Shown: piece after piece, positions 10,280 through 20,221 of the stretch
Numbering within the stretch: the first letter of the stretch is position 1
Layout: each line of letters starts with the position of its first letter
NCBI GenBank assembly: GCA_021029095.1
Contig: JAJOHG010000054.1
Coordinates: 62,001 to 126,000 of the forward strand
Reading direction: 5' to 3'
Length of the DNA: 64,000 nt
From: Phellopilus nigrolimitatus
Taxonomy: Eukaryota > Basidiomycota > Agaricomycetes > Hymenochaetales > Hymenochaetaceae
Program-made: the position numbers and the translations under genes
The notes under the pieces: model-generated
What the model was told of the DNA's origin: nothing
The model's input: only the letters and a program-made list of their open reading frames with translations
The model's database searches: none

Positions 10280-10465
10280 TTCACTCTATCCTGGGAAGAA
10301 AGGGCATAACAAAGAAGTGTTTCTGCAGAAGCACACCTCTTTTATACCTTTTTAAAGTTGATTAAGGTGTAAATAATGTTAAGGGTTGTTTTATGAGGAA
10401 AGGCATAAAGTCAAAAAACTATTCAACTCACCAGAGGGGGGATTCTGAGCTAATGCTTGCAGAAT
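10130..10465 (+). repeat. Diverged dispersed repeat, copy 2
   Basis: The matching blocks to 4880-5370 are GGTGAGTATAATTGTTG, CCATGCCTTTATCC, CTGGGAAGAAAGGGCATAAC and GGGGATTCTGAGCTAATGC, in the same order and strand. It contains the T homopolymer between its first and second halves. Confidence 0.5.
10246..10276 (+). repeat. T homopolymer of 31 bases
   Basis: An uninterrupted run of 31 T residues lies inside the dispersed repeat copy. It could be the reversed poly(A) tail of a retrocopy or simple slippage. Its length is likely to be unreliable in any assembly. Confidence 0.85.
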
Positions 10466-11982
10466 TTTATTTATTTATTTGTGCCTAGTCATTGTTAATA
10501 GAGGCAAAAAGCAGCAGTCTGTATGAGTCTCGGGGAGCTTGGCTCTCAACAGTGTTTTCTAGTGGAAATCTTCAAATGAGCACAACACATAAGAGATGAA
10601 CTTTTGGGTGGATGGCTAGCAAGAAAAAGATATGAGATGAAACTCGAGGGAAATCTCACGTGCACAGAGCTGTAGAGAAAGTCCATGGGGTATAAATTGT
10701 TGTGCACTTTTTGTACACCTTTTTTGAAAACGCCCTCTATTTGCGTTCGGTGTAAAATGGATCCTTACTTACGCCAGGGATCGTAGTAATCTTAACTACA
10801 TTTGAAGAGTGGGGTCAGAACTTTCCCTCTTTATTCCTCAGCTCTGGGTCAGCAATCTGTTGAAGGGTGGGCGGAACACGAGGGTTACCACATCGAATCC
10901 CTACCCGTCAGACTTCCGCGGCTCGAAGAGTCAGACAATGCGAGCTAGAGAACTTTCAGACCTGCAAATAAATCATCAAATACCCACGAGACTGAATGCT
11001 CCGTGAAGACTCGAAGGCGCGCAAGAGAGGCTCGGGAGGTTTTCATAGAGAAGCATCGTTATCATTGGGAGCGTTACACACGAGTACAGCATCAGATGAT
11101 GGTACACCATACACTCGCCGAGTGAGAGGAGGAAGGGAGAAACAAGGGAAGAGACAAGATGAGAGGAAACCGTGAGGTAGGAGATTAAAAAAAGGAAGAG
11201 AGAAAAAAAAAAAAACTGCGTAAGCCAAGCTCGAGCTTGATAACAACGCGCATGAGTCCGGGCCTCCAGATCCGCCATCCTAATAGACTAGAAAGAATGA
11301 ATAGATAACAGTGGTCGTACAAGCGATGCGTCCCGGGCGTATAATGTGTGTGTGTGAAGGAGAAAGAGAAGAAGGGAAAGAAGAATCAGGAACGTGCAGT
11401 GCGAAGCGGATTGGGGACAGTGCAAGAGAGCTTGAAAAGTTGTTAAAAGACAGTTGTGCTGAGAACCATGCGAAGACGATATTGAAGGTGTAATTTTTTT
11501 TTTTTTTTTTTGCTTGTTCTAGACGATCTAAATGGCCGACCGACGGCGGTGTGCGTGCGGAGTCGTGGAGCCGCCGAGCGACCTCTGACGTTGCGTTCTA
11601 AGGATCCGACCGAAGTGCCCTAAGCCGGGCACGGTCGCGATGTTTTCGTGTCCACGGCCAGGAGGAGCCCCGGGCGCGTGCCGGGCGCGTCCCGTGTTTT
11701 CAAGTGCTGCGCTGCACCGGTGTCTCCCCGTACCCGCTCTAGTCTGCGTCGGCCCTGCAGTTCTGTTTCTCAGCAAATCAGTCTCTCCGCTTGAAAAAAG
11801 AACGGCAGCGCAAGGACGCACCTGGCCCGCGCACCCGTGCGCTGGCTGTATCAGCCATATTCGTTCCTCGCCGCATGCGTTCCGGGCTCGGGGCGCGCGC
11901 GGCAGGGGGAGGCAGGGCGCAGCGAACGAAGAGAAGAGAAGGAGAGAACGGCAAGAAGGGAACGGGGGAGCGGGAGGCGCGC

Positions 11983-12934
11983 CTAGAACGGCCACGGCGT
12001 GTTCCCGCGCTTCAGGTCCACCGAGCCTGTGCGGCGCGTGACCTGCGCGCGCCCCGCCGGCCCCGTCCCGTACCCATACCCGTACCCGTACCCGTATGCG
12101 GCGCCGGCGCTCCGGCGGCGCGCGAGCCCGCAGCCGTCCTGCGCGGGCAGCGGCGCGAGCAGGCCCGTCCGCGTGGGGACCGGCGCGGGCGGGGGCGCGG
12201 CCTCGTCGGCGGCGCCGAGCGTGGCGGCGCGCGAGCGGTCGGGCGTCGCGGGCGGCGTCGCGAGCGTGCTGGCGTCGGCGTCGGCGTCGGGGCGCGCGGA
12301 TGGGAAGGGGAAAGGGAAGGGGAAGGGGAGCGGAGGCGGGGACGGGGCATCGGGATCCGTGGCGGGGACGCGCACGATGCGCGGCGGCGGCGGGGGCGCT
12401 GCTGCTGCCGTGTTGTCGGTGCGTGGACGCTGGGGGTCCTCCTCCCCGCCGCCGCCGCCGGGCGCGAGACGCTCCAGCGCGGAGCGCAGCGCGCCGATCT
12501 GCGCGGTGAGGTCCGCGAGCTGGGTCTGGTTTCGCGGGGCCGGAACGTTCAGTCAGTACGGGCGATGATCCAAGGAAAAGGAAAAGAGAGAAAAAAGACG
12601 CACGTCCTGCTCGCCGATCCTGCGGCCCGCGCGCGCGAGCGCGGCCTCGAGGTGCGCCTTCTCGCGCTGGAGGCGCGCGACCGTGTTCTAGATAGAAACG
12701 CGCGGTCAGACACAACTCGGTCTAGGGTGGAAGAGGGAAAGGAAACGCACCTCTAGTGACTCCGAATCCGACTCTGACTCTGGTTTGGCAGAGGGGGCAC
12801 CCGGGAGTGGGAGCGCAAGGGGCGCGAGCGCGGAGAGGGACGCCGCGCGCAGCCGGGGCAGGGGCGGCAGCGGGGGCGTGTCCGTTTGGGCTTGGATGCG
12901 ACGCGGCTGCGGCTGGACCCTTGCGCGCGGGGTG

Positions 12935-12966
<32 letters not shown>

Positions 12967-13690
12967 TTCCTCTGCATCTTCGGCTTCGTCTTCGGCGGCG
13001 CCGAGGGCCGCCGGCGTGGATGCGCGCACGGGCGTGAGGTCGAGCGCGCGCAGGCGGAGACGCAGGCCTGTGCGGACACGCGTCGTCACGGACTGTTGGT
13101 AGGAAGGAAGAAGGGCAGTCACGCACCGTAAGCAGAGTCGTCATCGCTCGTGGAATCAGAATTCGAGTCCGAGTCGGGCGGCGCGCCGGTAGAGTCGGCG
13201 GAGAAGTACGCGCGGTCGTCGTCCGTCTCCGTCTCCGGGTCTGTCTCTCCGCTTCCGAGGAGCTCGTCCTCCTCGTCGCGGAGCTCGAGGTCGAGCACCG
13301 TCGGCACGGGCGTGCAGGCGGCTCCCCGCGAGCGGGCGGGCGAGGCCGAGGAGGCGGACGAGTCGGCGCGCTCGAGGGCGGCGTCGAGCGCGATGTCGAA
13401 GAGGGCCGCCTCGAGGGCCTCGGCGGGCTCCTCGACGATGGGCGAGAGCGGCGTGCCGTCTGCGTGCTTCGTGGGCGGCTGCGCGGTGCGATACGAGCGT
13501 CGTCAGTCAGCGCGTGAAAACGAGAGGGCGGAAGAAGAGATGGACGCACCACGGCGCGGCGCGCGGCGTCCGTGCTGCTCTGGAGCTGCGCGATGAGCCC
13601 GCGCAGGCCGCTCGCGAAGCACGCGAGGCGCGCGCGCTCCGCGGCGGAGATGGCCGTCGCCGTCTCCGCGTCTGTCTCCGCGTCTGTCTC

Positions 13691-13731
<41 letters not shown>

Positions 13732-14143
13732 TGTTATCGTCGTCGTGGTCCGCTGCGGAGCGCGCGCGGCGGAGCGTCTTCGTTTTGGTGGTGGCTGAGA
13801 GGTGCGCGGACGCGGAGGCGAGCGCGGCGTGCGGCGTCGGCGTTGGCGGGCGCGGGTGCGGCGCGGTGCCGTCCGCCGCCGCGTGGACGGAGCGCTGCTG
13901 CTGCTTGCGCGCGCGGAACCACGGGAGGCCGAATCGCGCGCGCAGCGGGCGCGGCTGGGGAGAAGCGGCGTGAGACGGGGTGGTGGGAGACGGGGATGCG
14001 GACGCGCTTACCGTGTTCGCGTTCGTGTTCGCGTTGGTGTTCGTGTCTGTGTCTGGAGGCGCTGTGCTGGTGCTGGTGCTGGGTTTGGCGGCGTCGTGCG
14101 TCGTCGAGCGCCCGAGGCGCAGGCGGGCGAGCGTAAACGGCAT
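11983..14143 (-). CDS. Acidic, low-complexity coiled-coil protein of unknown function, 610 residues, six exons
   Basis: I do not recognise a family. The exons are 14143-14012, 13954-13550, 13478-13127, 13067-12751, 12687-12604 and 12525-11983. They total 1833 bases and are in phase throughout. The start MPFTLARLRLGRSTT is followed by Thr/Asn/Asp-rich sequence, FGLPWFRARKQQQ, and two long Asp runs encoded by GTC/GAC repeats (13696-13731 and 12941-12965). A coiled coil spans about residues 405-450 (LQREKAHLEAALARA, then QLADLTAQIGALRSALERL). After it come Pro-rich sequence, alternating Gly-Tyr repeats and the C-terminus VDLKRGNTPWPF. The compact tail and well-placed introns argue for a real gene. 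A nuclear or scaffold role would fit the composition, but that is only inference. Confidence 0.7.
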
Positions 14144-15810
14144 CGTGTCGTCGTGTCGTGTCTTGGTCCTGGTCTTGTCTCGTCTTGTTGTTCGTCTATC
14201 TGGCGCAAAGTCGAACCAGAGCGCGATTTGTGGTGTCCCTCCTAAACGAACGGGAGACGGACGCGGTTTTGTTGCTGACGTGCCCGGAGGACGGGACGAA
14301 AGGAGCAAGCGGGAGCGCGGGGCGTGTGTGTGTGTGCGTCGCGTCGCGTCCGTGCGACCAACCGAGTCCCCGTCCGAGTTCTGGCCATCACGAATCTGTC
14401 AGACAGACAGCACAGGGAAGGCAAGTCAGAAAAAAGCAGACGCACCGTGAGTCGTTTTCGCCTCCGTTCGAACTGTACACGCACGCGCTGAAATAGCGTG
14501 CAAAAAAAAGCAAATAAAACAAGAGCAGGAAAAAGAAAAGAAAAAAAAAAGGATATAAGAGCGAAACAAAAGGCGATGGACAACAAGAAAACAAGAGAAC
14601 AGGAACAAAAGTGGAGGTGGGTTAGTGCGTTGGTTATGATTGAAACGCACACTCGTCCGTCGGCGACGACGAGGCGACGAAGCGACCAGTCGGGGCCCCA
14701 GCGTGCGCCTTGTTTACGTCCCAGCGCGCTCACGTGACGTTGAACACCAACGCGTCTCGGTGCTCGCGAGTCGCTAACCTGATCAGCGCTTTCCCGCTCG
14801 GATCTCTCTCTCTCTCTATCTTGCCGACCGTTCATTGCGATGGCGATCGTCGAACCTCGAGATCGCAGTCTGTAAACGCAAATACGGTAAATTGCCCGTG
14901 ACTTATGGGGCTCGGCCGCTCGTGACGCGCCAACCCTAGCGCGCCCTTATTGTTCACTAACCAGAAAGCTCCCGATAATAATGCCCTGCTCTACTCTGCT
15001 TGTTCGCGGCCTCGCTCTCTGCTACATACTGGCTCAGATGCGTCCTCTTCGAACACCGGCTGGCCCGGCGGCCTCATTGCTTCTCGTTTGCCATGCCAAA
15101 ATTTCTCCAGAATCCTGGAGCTACTGGGTTCAAGCCGCGACGTGTCTGCAAGGCAACCCGGCAGCACAAGTCGCCCTTGTTCGTGCCCGAGAATCACAGC
15201 GCGGGCAAGGTCGTTCTACATTATTTCCCGTTGGAGAAAGTATTTTTTTGCCCGATGCGTATACATATGCGAGCGCGGATCTGTATTCTGCACCCTTTGC
15301 TTGACATCGCACAGCGATTGTCGTGCTCTCGCTCTTCATTTACGGCTCCATGCCCTCACGGAAACCGCCGGCACGACAATTCTGTCCGAGGCAGTATGCC
15401 AGCCACATATTCTCCCTCGACGCTTCTCTATCTAGTCTTCTAATCAACCCAAGTACCTAACAACCGCGCCCTTTTTCTGCGCCACAGGCAAAGATCTTCT
15501 GCTTCGCTTCAAGGAGGATGGAAACGCTGTCCAGCACACGGTAACGCGGCTGCCCTTCCCGAGCAGCGTTACTTTGCGTCTGCGTCGACGCCTTTCTCCC
15601 GCGGAGTCGGAGATCAGTGCGAGCGCCGCCACGCTACATATGTCGACCACCGACCGGCCAGACGACCGATCGTAGCGCATGTGCAATTTTCTGCAATGTT
15701 ACAGCGGGGCGCTTTAAATTCGCACAGGGTTTTCCGCGCCATCATAACAGAACAGAACAGAAAGACCCACACCGATCTCAGAAAGAAAGGTGAACCGCTC
15801 AGACACACAG
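14144..15810. other. Gap; no gene seen
   Basis: The 5' flank of the coiled-coil gene is followed by purine-rich runs (about 14500-14620) and mixed sequence. Overlapping short open frames on both strands show no family motif. The promoter of the 15811 gene lies at the right end, with TTTAAATT about 100 bp before its ATG as a weak TATA-like candidate. Confidence 0.45.
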
Positions 15811-16419
15811 ATGTCCGTTTTAGGTGCTTACAGCTGCCGTCCAGAAATGCCGTCCCAAGGTCTCTCGCGAGAGGGACTCGCGCCATCGTCCGTCTACGTC
15901 GTCTTCACGGACGACCCGCGCCAGGACAGCGCGCCACATGCGCCCACGCGCAGGAGCATGGGGGTCCTGCTCACGTGGGCGAAAGGCGACAGCGCCCTCG
16001 GCGAGCTCGTCCCGTGCACGCGCCTGGCGGCCGCGGGAGCGGGAGCGCAGAAATACACATCGGCGGATATCATCATCGTCCACGACAACGACAACGACAA
16101 CGACGCGGACGCGGAAGCGAACGCGGCGCCGCGCCTGGGCCGGCTCCGCGCCGCGTTCCAGGCGAAGCAGGGCCCGCTGGGCACGGCGGAGTTCACGGCG
16201 GCCCGCTCGCGCGTGCTGGCCGCGGCGTGCAGCCCGCAGGCGCAGGCGCACGGCGCGCCCGCGGAGTGGCTCCGGCCGTTCCTCACGCTCTTCTTCGATT
16301 TCGACAGCGCGGACGGCTACAGGCGGCTGGCGGAGGAGGTGTGCGCGCGCGGGAGCGCCGCGGAGTCTCTGAGTATTGTCCCAGCCGAGTGGATGAAGCA
16401 GGCTGCAGCGCACGCGTAG
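15811..16419 (+). CDS. Small-protein family, GC-rich type C member, 202 residues
   Basis: The function is unknown. A single exon starts at MSVLGAYSCRPEMPSQ. An N-terminal segment with SSVYVVFTDD, a variable loop and RRSMGVLLTWAKG matches the pattern in the type A and B proteins downstream: S(V/A)Y-x-(V/I)F, a loop, then (M)G-(I/V)-hydrophobic-LT. A GACAAC repeat (16084-16107) encodes an Asp-Asn run near residue 93. The C-terminal half is Ala-rich and helical (SRVLAAACSPQ, WLRPFLTLFFDFDSADGY). It is far more GC-rich than the A and B members. The tandem-duplication breakpoint lies inside this gene, so its C-terminal half recurs as a relic at 22809. No signal peptide or membrane segment is visible. 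Confidence 0.6.
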   Translation: MSVLGAYSCRPEMPSQGLSREGLAPSSVYVVFTDDPRQDSAPHAPTRRSMGVLLTWAKGDSALGELVPCTRLAAAGAGAQKYTSADIIIVHDNDNDNDADAEANAAPRLGRLRAAFQAKQGPLGTAEFTAARSRVLAAACSPQAQAHGAPAEWLRPFLTLFFDFDSADGYRRLAEEVCARGSAAESLSIVPAEWMKQAAAHA

Positions 16420-17153
16420 GTCCGCCGCGGAAGTGTGATGGAGGGATGTAGGAGGGACAGCGGGCGCCGTGGACGGCCGCCTCGTGCTGCTGCGTCGGTT
16501 AAAGGTAAATAAATAGACAGTGAAGAAGCAGCGGCTACTGTTTTGAGTATGATTATATGCATTGGTTATCTTAATTTAATTTACATACGAGACGGCTAGC
16601 TGGGAGCACGAAGATGATAATCGAGCTGCGGACCACAATGATGTCATATGGCACGTGACTTCGAAGAGCCGTGCACCCCAATTGAATATCGCATAGAGGA
16701 TGCCATGGGTACTTAACTTGTGTCATGCATCGTGAAAAATATGTTTGCTGCACATATGCTGTCTTGGCGGAGCCGGAGCATATGCATCGCCATAGCACTG
16801 TGCAATGCAAGGCATTCAACTGTGCTCACTTTGTTAAGCCGACCAAGATCGGTCGGGCGAACCTCCTTCTTCTCTTCCCGATGCAAGTCATCCGCGCACT
16901 TCCTCTATCTCACAGCAATATGCACGTGTTTTCTTCTTCGATATTCAGACTTATTCTACATATATTGCATCTTTCTCCCGCTGCAAAGAGGATAGGAATG
17001 CTATCTGGCCTGGTAACGGGTATGCTAGTAGTGCATTTTTACTTACTTTGAATTCAGGTGTTCGCAACGGTTGCTCAGGATTTATGCCATCTTTTTTTCA
17101 TCCAAGGAGCAACAGACGCTGTTTTACTTATTTGCAAAGTCTTGCCATGGCAC

Positions 17154-17161
17154 TATATAAA
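17154..17161 (+). promoter_or_regulatory. TATA box of the type A gene, unit 1
   Basis: TATATAAA within GGCACTATATAAAC lies 137 bp before the ATG. The same context and spacing occur upstream of 24386 and 59594. A 5'UTR intron (donor GTAAGTTCC near 17230, acceptor CTGCTCAG at 17289) lies between it and the start codon. Confidence 0.75.
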
Positions 17162-17290
17162 CATCTAACACTTCAGGCTGGGTGTATCAAATACAAAGTC
17201 TCCACAAAGACCTACAAAACCCTAAGAAAAGTAAGTTCCTTATACACATATGTCTGCTGGGCGCTTACAACCTTGGCCGTGCTGCTCAGA

Positions 17291-17812
17291 ATGGCTTCGC
17301 AGGAACTGTCTCAAACATACCTCGACCCCTGGTCTGTCTACGCCATCTTCATGCCTGACACCGGCGAAATGATAGGAATCATGCTCACGTACGACGCCGC
17401 CTCCAATAAATGCTGCTACTACCTATGCGAAGGCACAGGACTGGGAACGTACCGGACCGGGCCACCCACAGAAGTCAGAGAAAACAATGTGCTTGTGGGT
17501 CTCCTCCCAATCGCAGGCAAGTCTTCCGGTCTCTACTCCGCCGGTAAGGTCAACACGGCGGGGCTCGACGAGCCCGTTCTCAAGGCGATCAGCAACGACA
17601 TATTCAACAGAACACAGTTTGAGTACCACACACGCCTCAACTGGCTTACGGAGAACCTCAGTATTGTCAGCGAACATTTGCCAGAGGCACAGGCTGATCC
17701 ATGGAGAACGGCCGTGGATTGGAGAGGCAAGAAAAATGTGGCAAAATCAGTGTTCGAGTACGGGCGCAAAGTTAAGCCTCAAAGTGTCTTCTCGCTTTCG
17801 CAGTGCATATGA
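17291..17812 (+). CDS. Small-protein family, type A member 1, 173 residues
   Basis: The function is unknown and the family is not recognised. A single coding exon starts at MASQELSQTYLDPWSVYAIF, one base after a 5'UTR intron acceptor. The conserved core is SVYAIFMPDTGEMIGIMLTYD, followed by a Cys/Tyr-rich strand (CCYYLCEGTGLG), a Gly/Pro loop and an amphipathic C-terminal half (WLTENLSIVSEHLPEAQ, DPWRTAVDW). No signal peptide, membrane segment or catalytic motif is evident. It is about 83 percent identical by eye to the product at 24386 and more distantly related to the products at 18413, 15811 and 59594. Small size, duplication and fast divergence suggest a lineage-specific family. Confidence 0.75.
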   Translation: MASQELSQTYLDPWSVYAIFMPDTGEMIGIMLTYDAASNKCCYYLCEGTGLGTYRTGPPTEVRENNVLVGLLPIAGKSSGLYSAGKVNTAGLDEPVLKAISNDIFNRTQFEYHTRLNWLTENLSIVSEHLPEAQADPWRTAVDWRGKKNVAKSVFEYGRKVKPQSVFSLSQCI

Positions 17813-18269
17813 GTCTGTGGTCCCCGAAACGAGTTGATTGTCGGACAAATCAGGGAAGAAAGTAGATAAATACACAAATGTTTGCTATGTATTACGTTGA
17901 CCGAGATTAGATAGACCAATGAAAGAACTGAGTTTTTTTCTTTCTTTTTTTATGAAACAAAATAAAGTGGGATCAGGGAGCAGAGCCTGTGAGAGCGGGG
18001 TCGAAGATCATCTCCGTGGCAGTGTGCTGATCCTCGCCGCCACCACATTTTGCTTCCGCTGAAAGGAGGATAGGAATGTTCTGGTAACGGGAATGCAACT
18101 TTTTTGTAATGGATCTCCACTGACTTTGCATTGAGGTTTTCGCAACGGCCGGTGGCATGACGCTCAGGCCCGGGATACATGCTCCGGTCACTGGCCCCAG
18201 CAACAATTGTTACCACCAGTGGCGCATTTCGCTTCCTCCAAGGAGCAACAACACAGGCTGCCGCAGCAT

Positions 18270-18276
18270 TATAAAA
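18270..18276 (+). promoter_or_regulatory. TATA box of the type B gene, unit 1
   Basis: TATAAAA in GCAGCATTATAAAAACTCG lies 143 bp before the ATG. The following 5'UTR intron has donor GTGAGTTTTTACC (near 18349) and acceptor GTATTCAG ending two bases before the ATG. The arrangement is identical upstream of 25745. Confidence 0.75.
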
Positions 18277-18412
18277 ACTCGACCAGCGTGCGGACCTCAG
18301 GGTATCAAAACGCAGACTCCACAAGGACTCACAAAGATCTAATAAAGGTGAGTTTTTACCAGTAGATGCAGATGTCTACTGGGTACTTACGACCTCGATC
18401 ATGGTATTCAGA

Positions 18413-18880
18413 ATGGCGTCTCCAGTCCAACTACTTGATACTTTGTCCGCCTACCTTGTCTTCACGGGCGGCGAGTCGCAACAAACCAAGGGAATGATGC
18501 TACTGCTCACGCATGATCATTACAAGAGGGGGGGCTACTCCTACAAATACGTGCCTCGCAAGCGAGGTACAGAGGCTGTTGTAGAAGACATAATTGTGGA
18601 ATTGCTGCACATAGATCCAAACATCCAGCTCCATTCCGCCGTCAGGCTCAATGTCGAGATGCTGACCGGGAAACAAATCGCCGCGATCAACGAAGGCATG
18701 CGGACCATGCCTTTCAAGAATTCCTTGCTCATTTTGTGGCTTGAGAGAACCATCGGTTTCTCTTGCGGTATACCCCTGACGCGGGGGCAGGCAGTATCCG
18801 TGTACCGCTGGGGGAACACTGCACCTCCTCTAAGTGTCTTGGAATTGTCTGAAGTGCTGTTGGTGGAGGAGTCGACGTAG
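18413..18880 (+). CDS. Small-protein family, type B member 1, 155 residues
   Basis: The function is unknown. A single coding exon starts at MASPVQLLDTLSAYLVF, just after the 5'UTR intron acceptor. An upstream in-frame ATG at 18401 lies within the intron, so 18413 is preferred. The N-terminal motif SAYLVFTGGESQQTKGMMLLLTHD matches the type A layout. A basic strand follows (YKYVPRKRG), then an acidic helix region and the tail TPLRG-type loop ending LELSEVLLVEEST. The first 78 codons are almost identical to the copy at 25745, whereas the last third differs at about 17 codons. The stop is six codons later than in the copy. Confidence 0.75.
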   Translation: MASPVQLLDTLSAYLVFTGGESQQTKGMMLLLTHDHYKRGGYSYKYVPRKRGTEAVVEDIIVELLHIDPNIQLHSAVRLNVEMLTGKQIAAINEGMRTMPFKNSLLILWLERTIGFSCGIPLTRGQAVSVYRWGNTAPPLSVLELSEVLLVEEST

Positions 18881-19586
18881 ATATAGGAGAAGAGACAGTA
18901 GATACCGTAAATGTCTGCTATGCATCTGTGGCTACTAAGGTCAAAAAGTGAGAGGGCTGAGTTTCCTGAATAAATTAGAGTAGAGTATAAGAGGCGCACC
19001 GGATTGAGCGCTCGGTCTTAGTCTTGCTCGCGTTTCCTCGCGGCTTCGGGACAGAGCAAGAAGGCGCAACCCAAAGCGAGGTTCGCGCGTACGGAGAGCA
19101 TGGAGGGTGTACAGGAGCGTGCGTCAAAACGTTAGGAGCGTGTCGGGGCAGGCGAAAACCAATTATCGGAGCCGCGCACCGCGAAATTCCGCGAAAACAG
19201 AGATGCGCACAGAAGTCGAGCACCTGCACTCGGCTCTGTGCACTCTGCCACGTCGCATGCAAGGCACACACCTAAGTTCGAACACGGGAGTAAATCGAAG
19301 GAAAACAGAAACAAGAAAGCGATCACGCGTCTGTCGTACATTTACGTTCCGTGTGCCTGCGCAAGACGCGATTCCGGACAACCTCAATGAATACCCCCGT
19401 CCTAGTTCAAGTGCAGCGGGCCGGCGGCTGCGCGGGTTGTCCTCTTTGCACGTGAGAGAGCTTCGCCGTTTCCACATGGCCCTTTTGCCTCCTTCCCGAT
19501 CTCTAGAAGTATCTCAGTCTGATTTTATTCTGGCAGATTAACCTCGCTCTCACACGACACGGATTCTAAATATCTCCTCCGATATA

Positions 19587-19709
19587 CAGGTGGGTGTAGA
19601 AGTTAACAAACCACGTAAGCGATCATCGCCGCCAAATAAGGAAGAAAAGCCTCTTATCTTCCTTTTTTGGCAGCGCCAATCGCTTGCGGTTCGTCAATTT
19701 CTACACCTG
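19587..19709. mobile_element. Stowaway-like MITE, 123 bp, TA target duplication
   Basis: The ends CAGGTGGGTGTAGAAGTTAA and, inverted, CAGGTGTAGAAATTGACGAA form arms of about 55 bp that pair with moderate mismatch and meet at a short purine/pyrimidine centre. TA flanks both sides (19585-19586 and 19710-19711). In unit 2 the equivalent site near 26972-26982 reads through without the element, which is an empty site. The ends and the TA duplication suggest a Tc1/mariner-type MITE. Confidence 0.75.
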
Positions 19710-20140
19710 TACACGCAAGACTTAATCTGAGGCCACGAACGCTCTGTTGAAATATTCTGCTTATGTGATGCAAAGCTTGAAAAGCTCTCGTAGCGTAGAT
19801 TTACTGTACAGACGCGCATACGGTACAGCCGTCTTTTCGTGCGTTTACTTCGGGTTTCTCGATATACTTGGATTCACTCTGCTTCGTCGTCGCACCCGAA
19901 GTTCTAAAATTCCAATACGATCAACCTAAACTCCGCCTGTCGTCTCGGTGAAGCCAGGTTATAACCCGGAGATATCACCCTTCTTTCGCGAGCTGCACGA
20001 GCACCTGCGCGCGATGCTCGCTTCGTTCCTGACGGCCGTGACTGAATTCCGAATACCGGGCCAGCGTCTCAGGGGATCAACATCTCCGATCAACGGGCAA
20101 TGCACCGCGCGATCATGAAGTCACCAGCACGGCGACCACG

Positions 20141-20150
20141 TATTTATATA
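20141..20150 (+). promoter_or_regulatory. TATA-like box of alpha-galactosidase 1
   Basis: TATTTATATA lies 81 bp before the ATG. The same sequence and spacing occur at 27241 before copy 2. Confidence 0.6.
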
Positions 20151-20221
20151 CAGGACGTGCGGGACTCTCGACCCCGTCGTCTCCTTTTTCTCTGCTGCCC
20201 CGGACTGCAAGAATTGCAACG

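Larger units (their letters stand above)
9936..11982. other. Gap with repeats and homopolymer; no gene seen
   Basis: The left part holds the second copy of the dispersed repeat and a long T run. From 10.5 to 11.5 kb there is ordinary-looking sequence with A/T runs (11197-11216 and 11493-11511). No open frame there shows a recognisable family or a convincing exon chain. Confidence 0.5.
18881..20221. other. Gap before alpha-galactosidase 1
   Basis: It is mostly duplicated in unit 2 (26195-27321). It contains a MITE and an extra block of about 190 bp (19740-19925) missing from unit 2. No gene was supported. The alpha-galactosidase promoter is at its right end. Confidence 0.5.

Noticed and set aside
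11528..12756. Long Arg/Ala/Gly-rich open frames on both strands over the acidic coiled-coil gene
   Set aside because: They are shadows produced by the high GC of the real exons. They ignore the splice sites and show no protein-like pattern.
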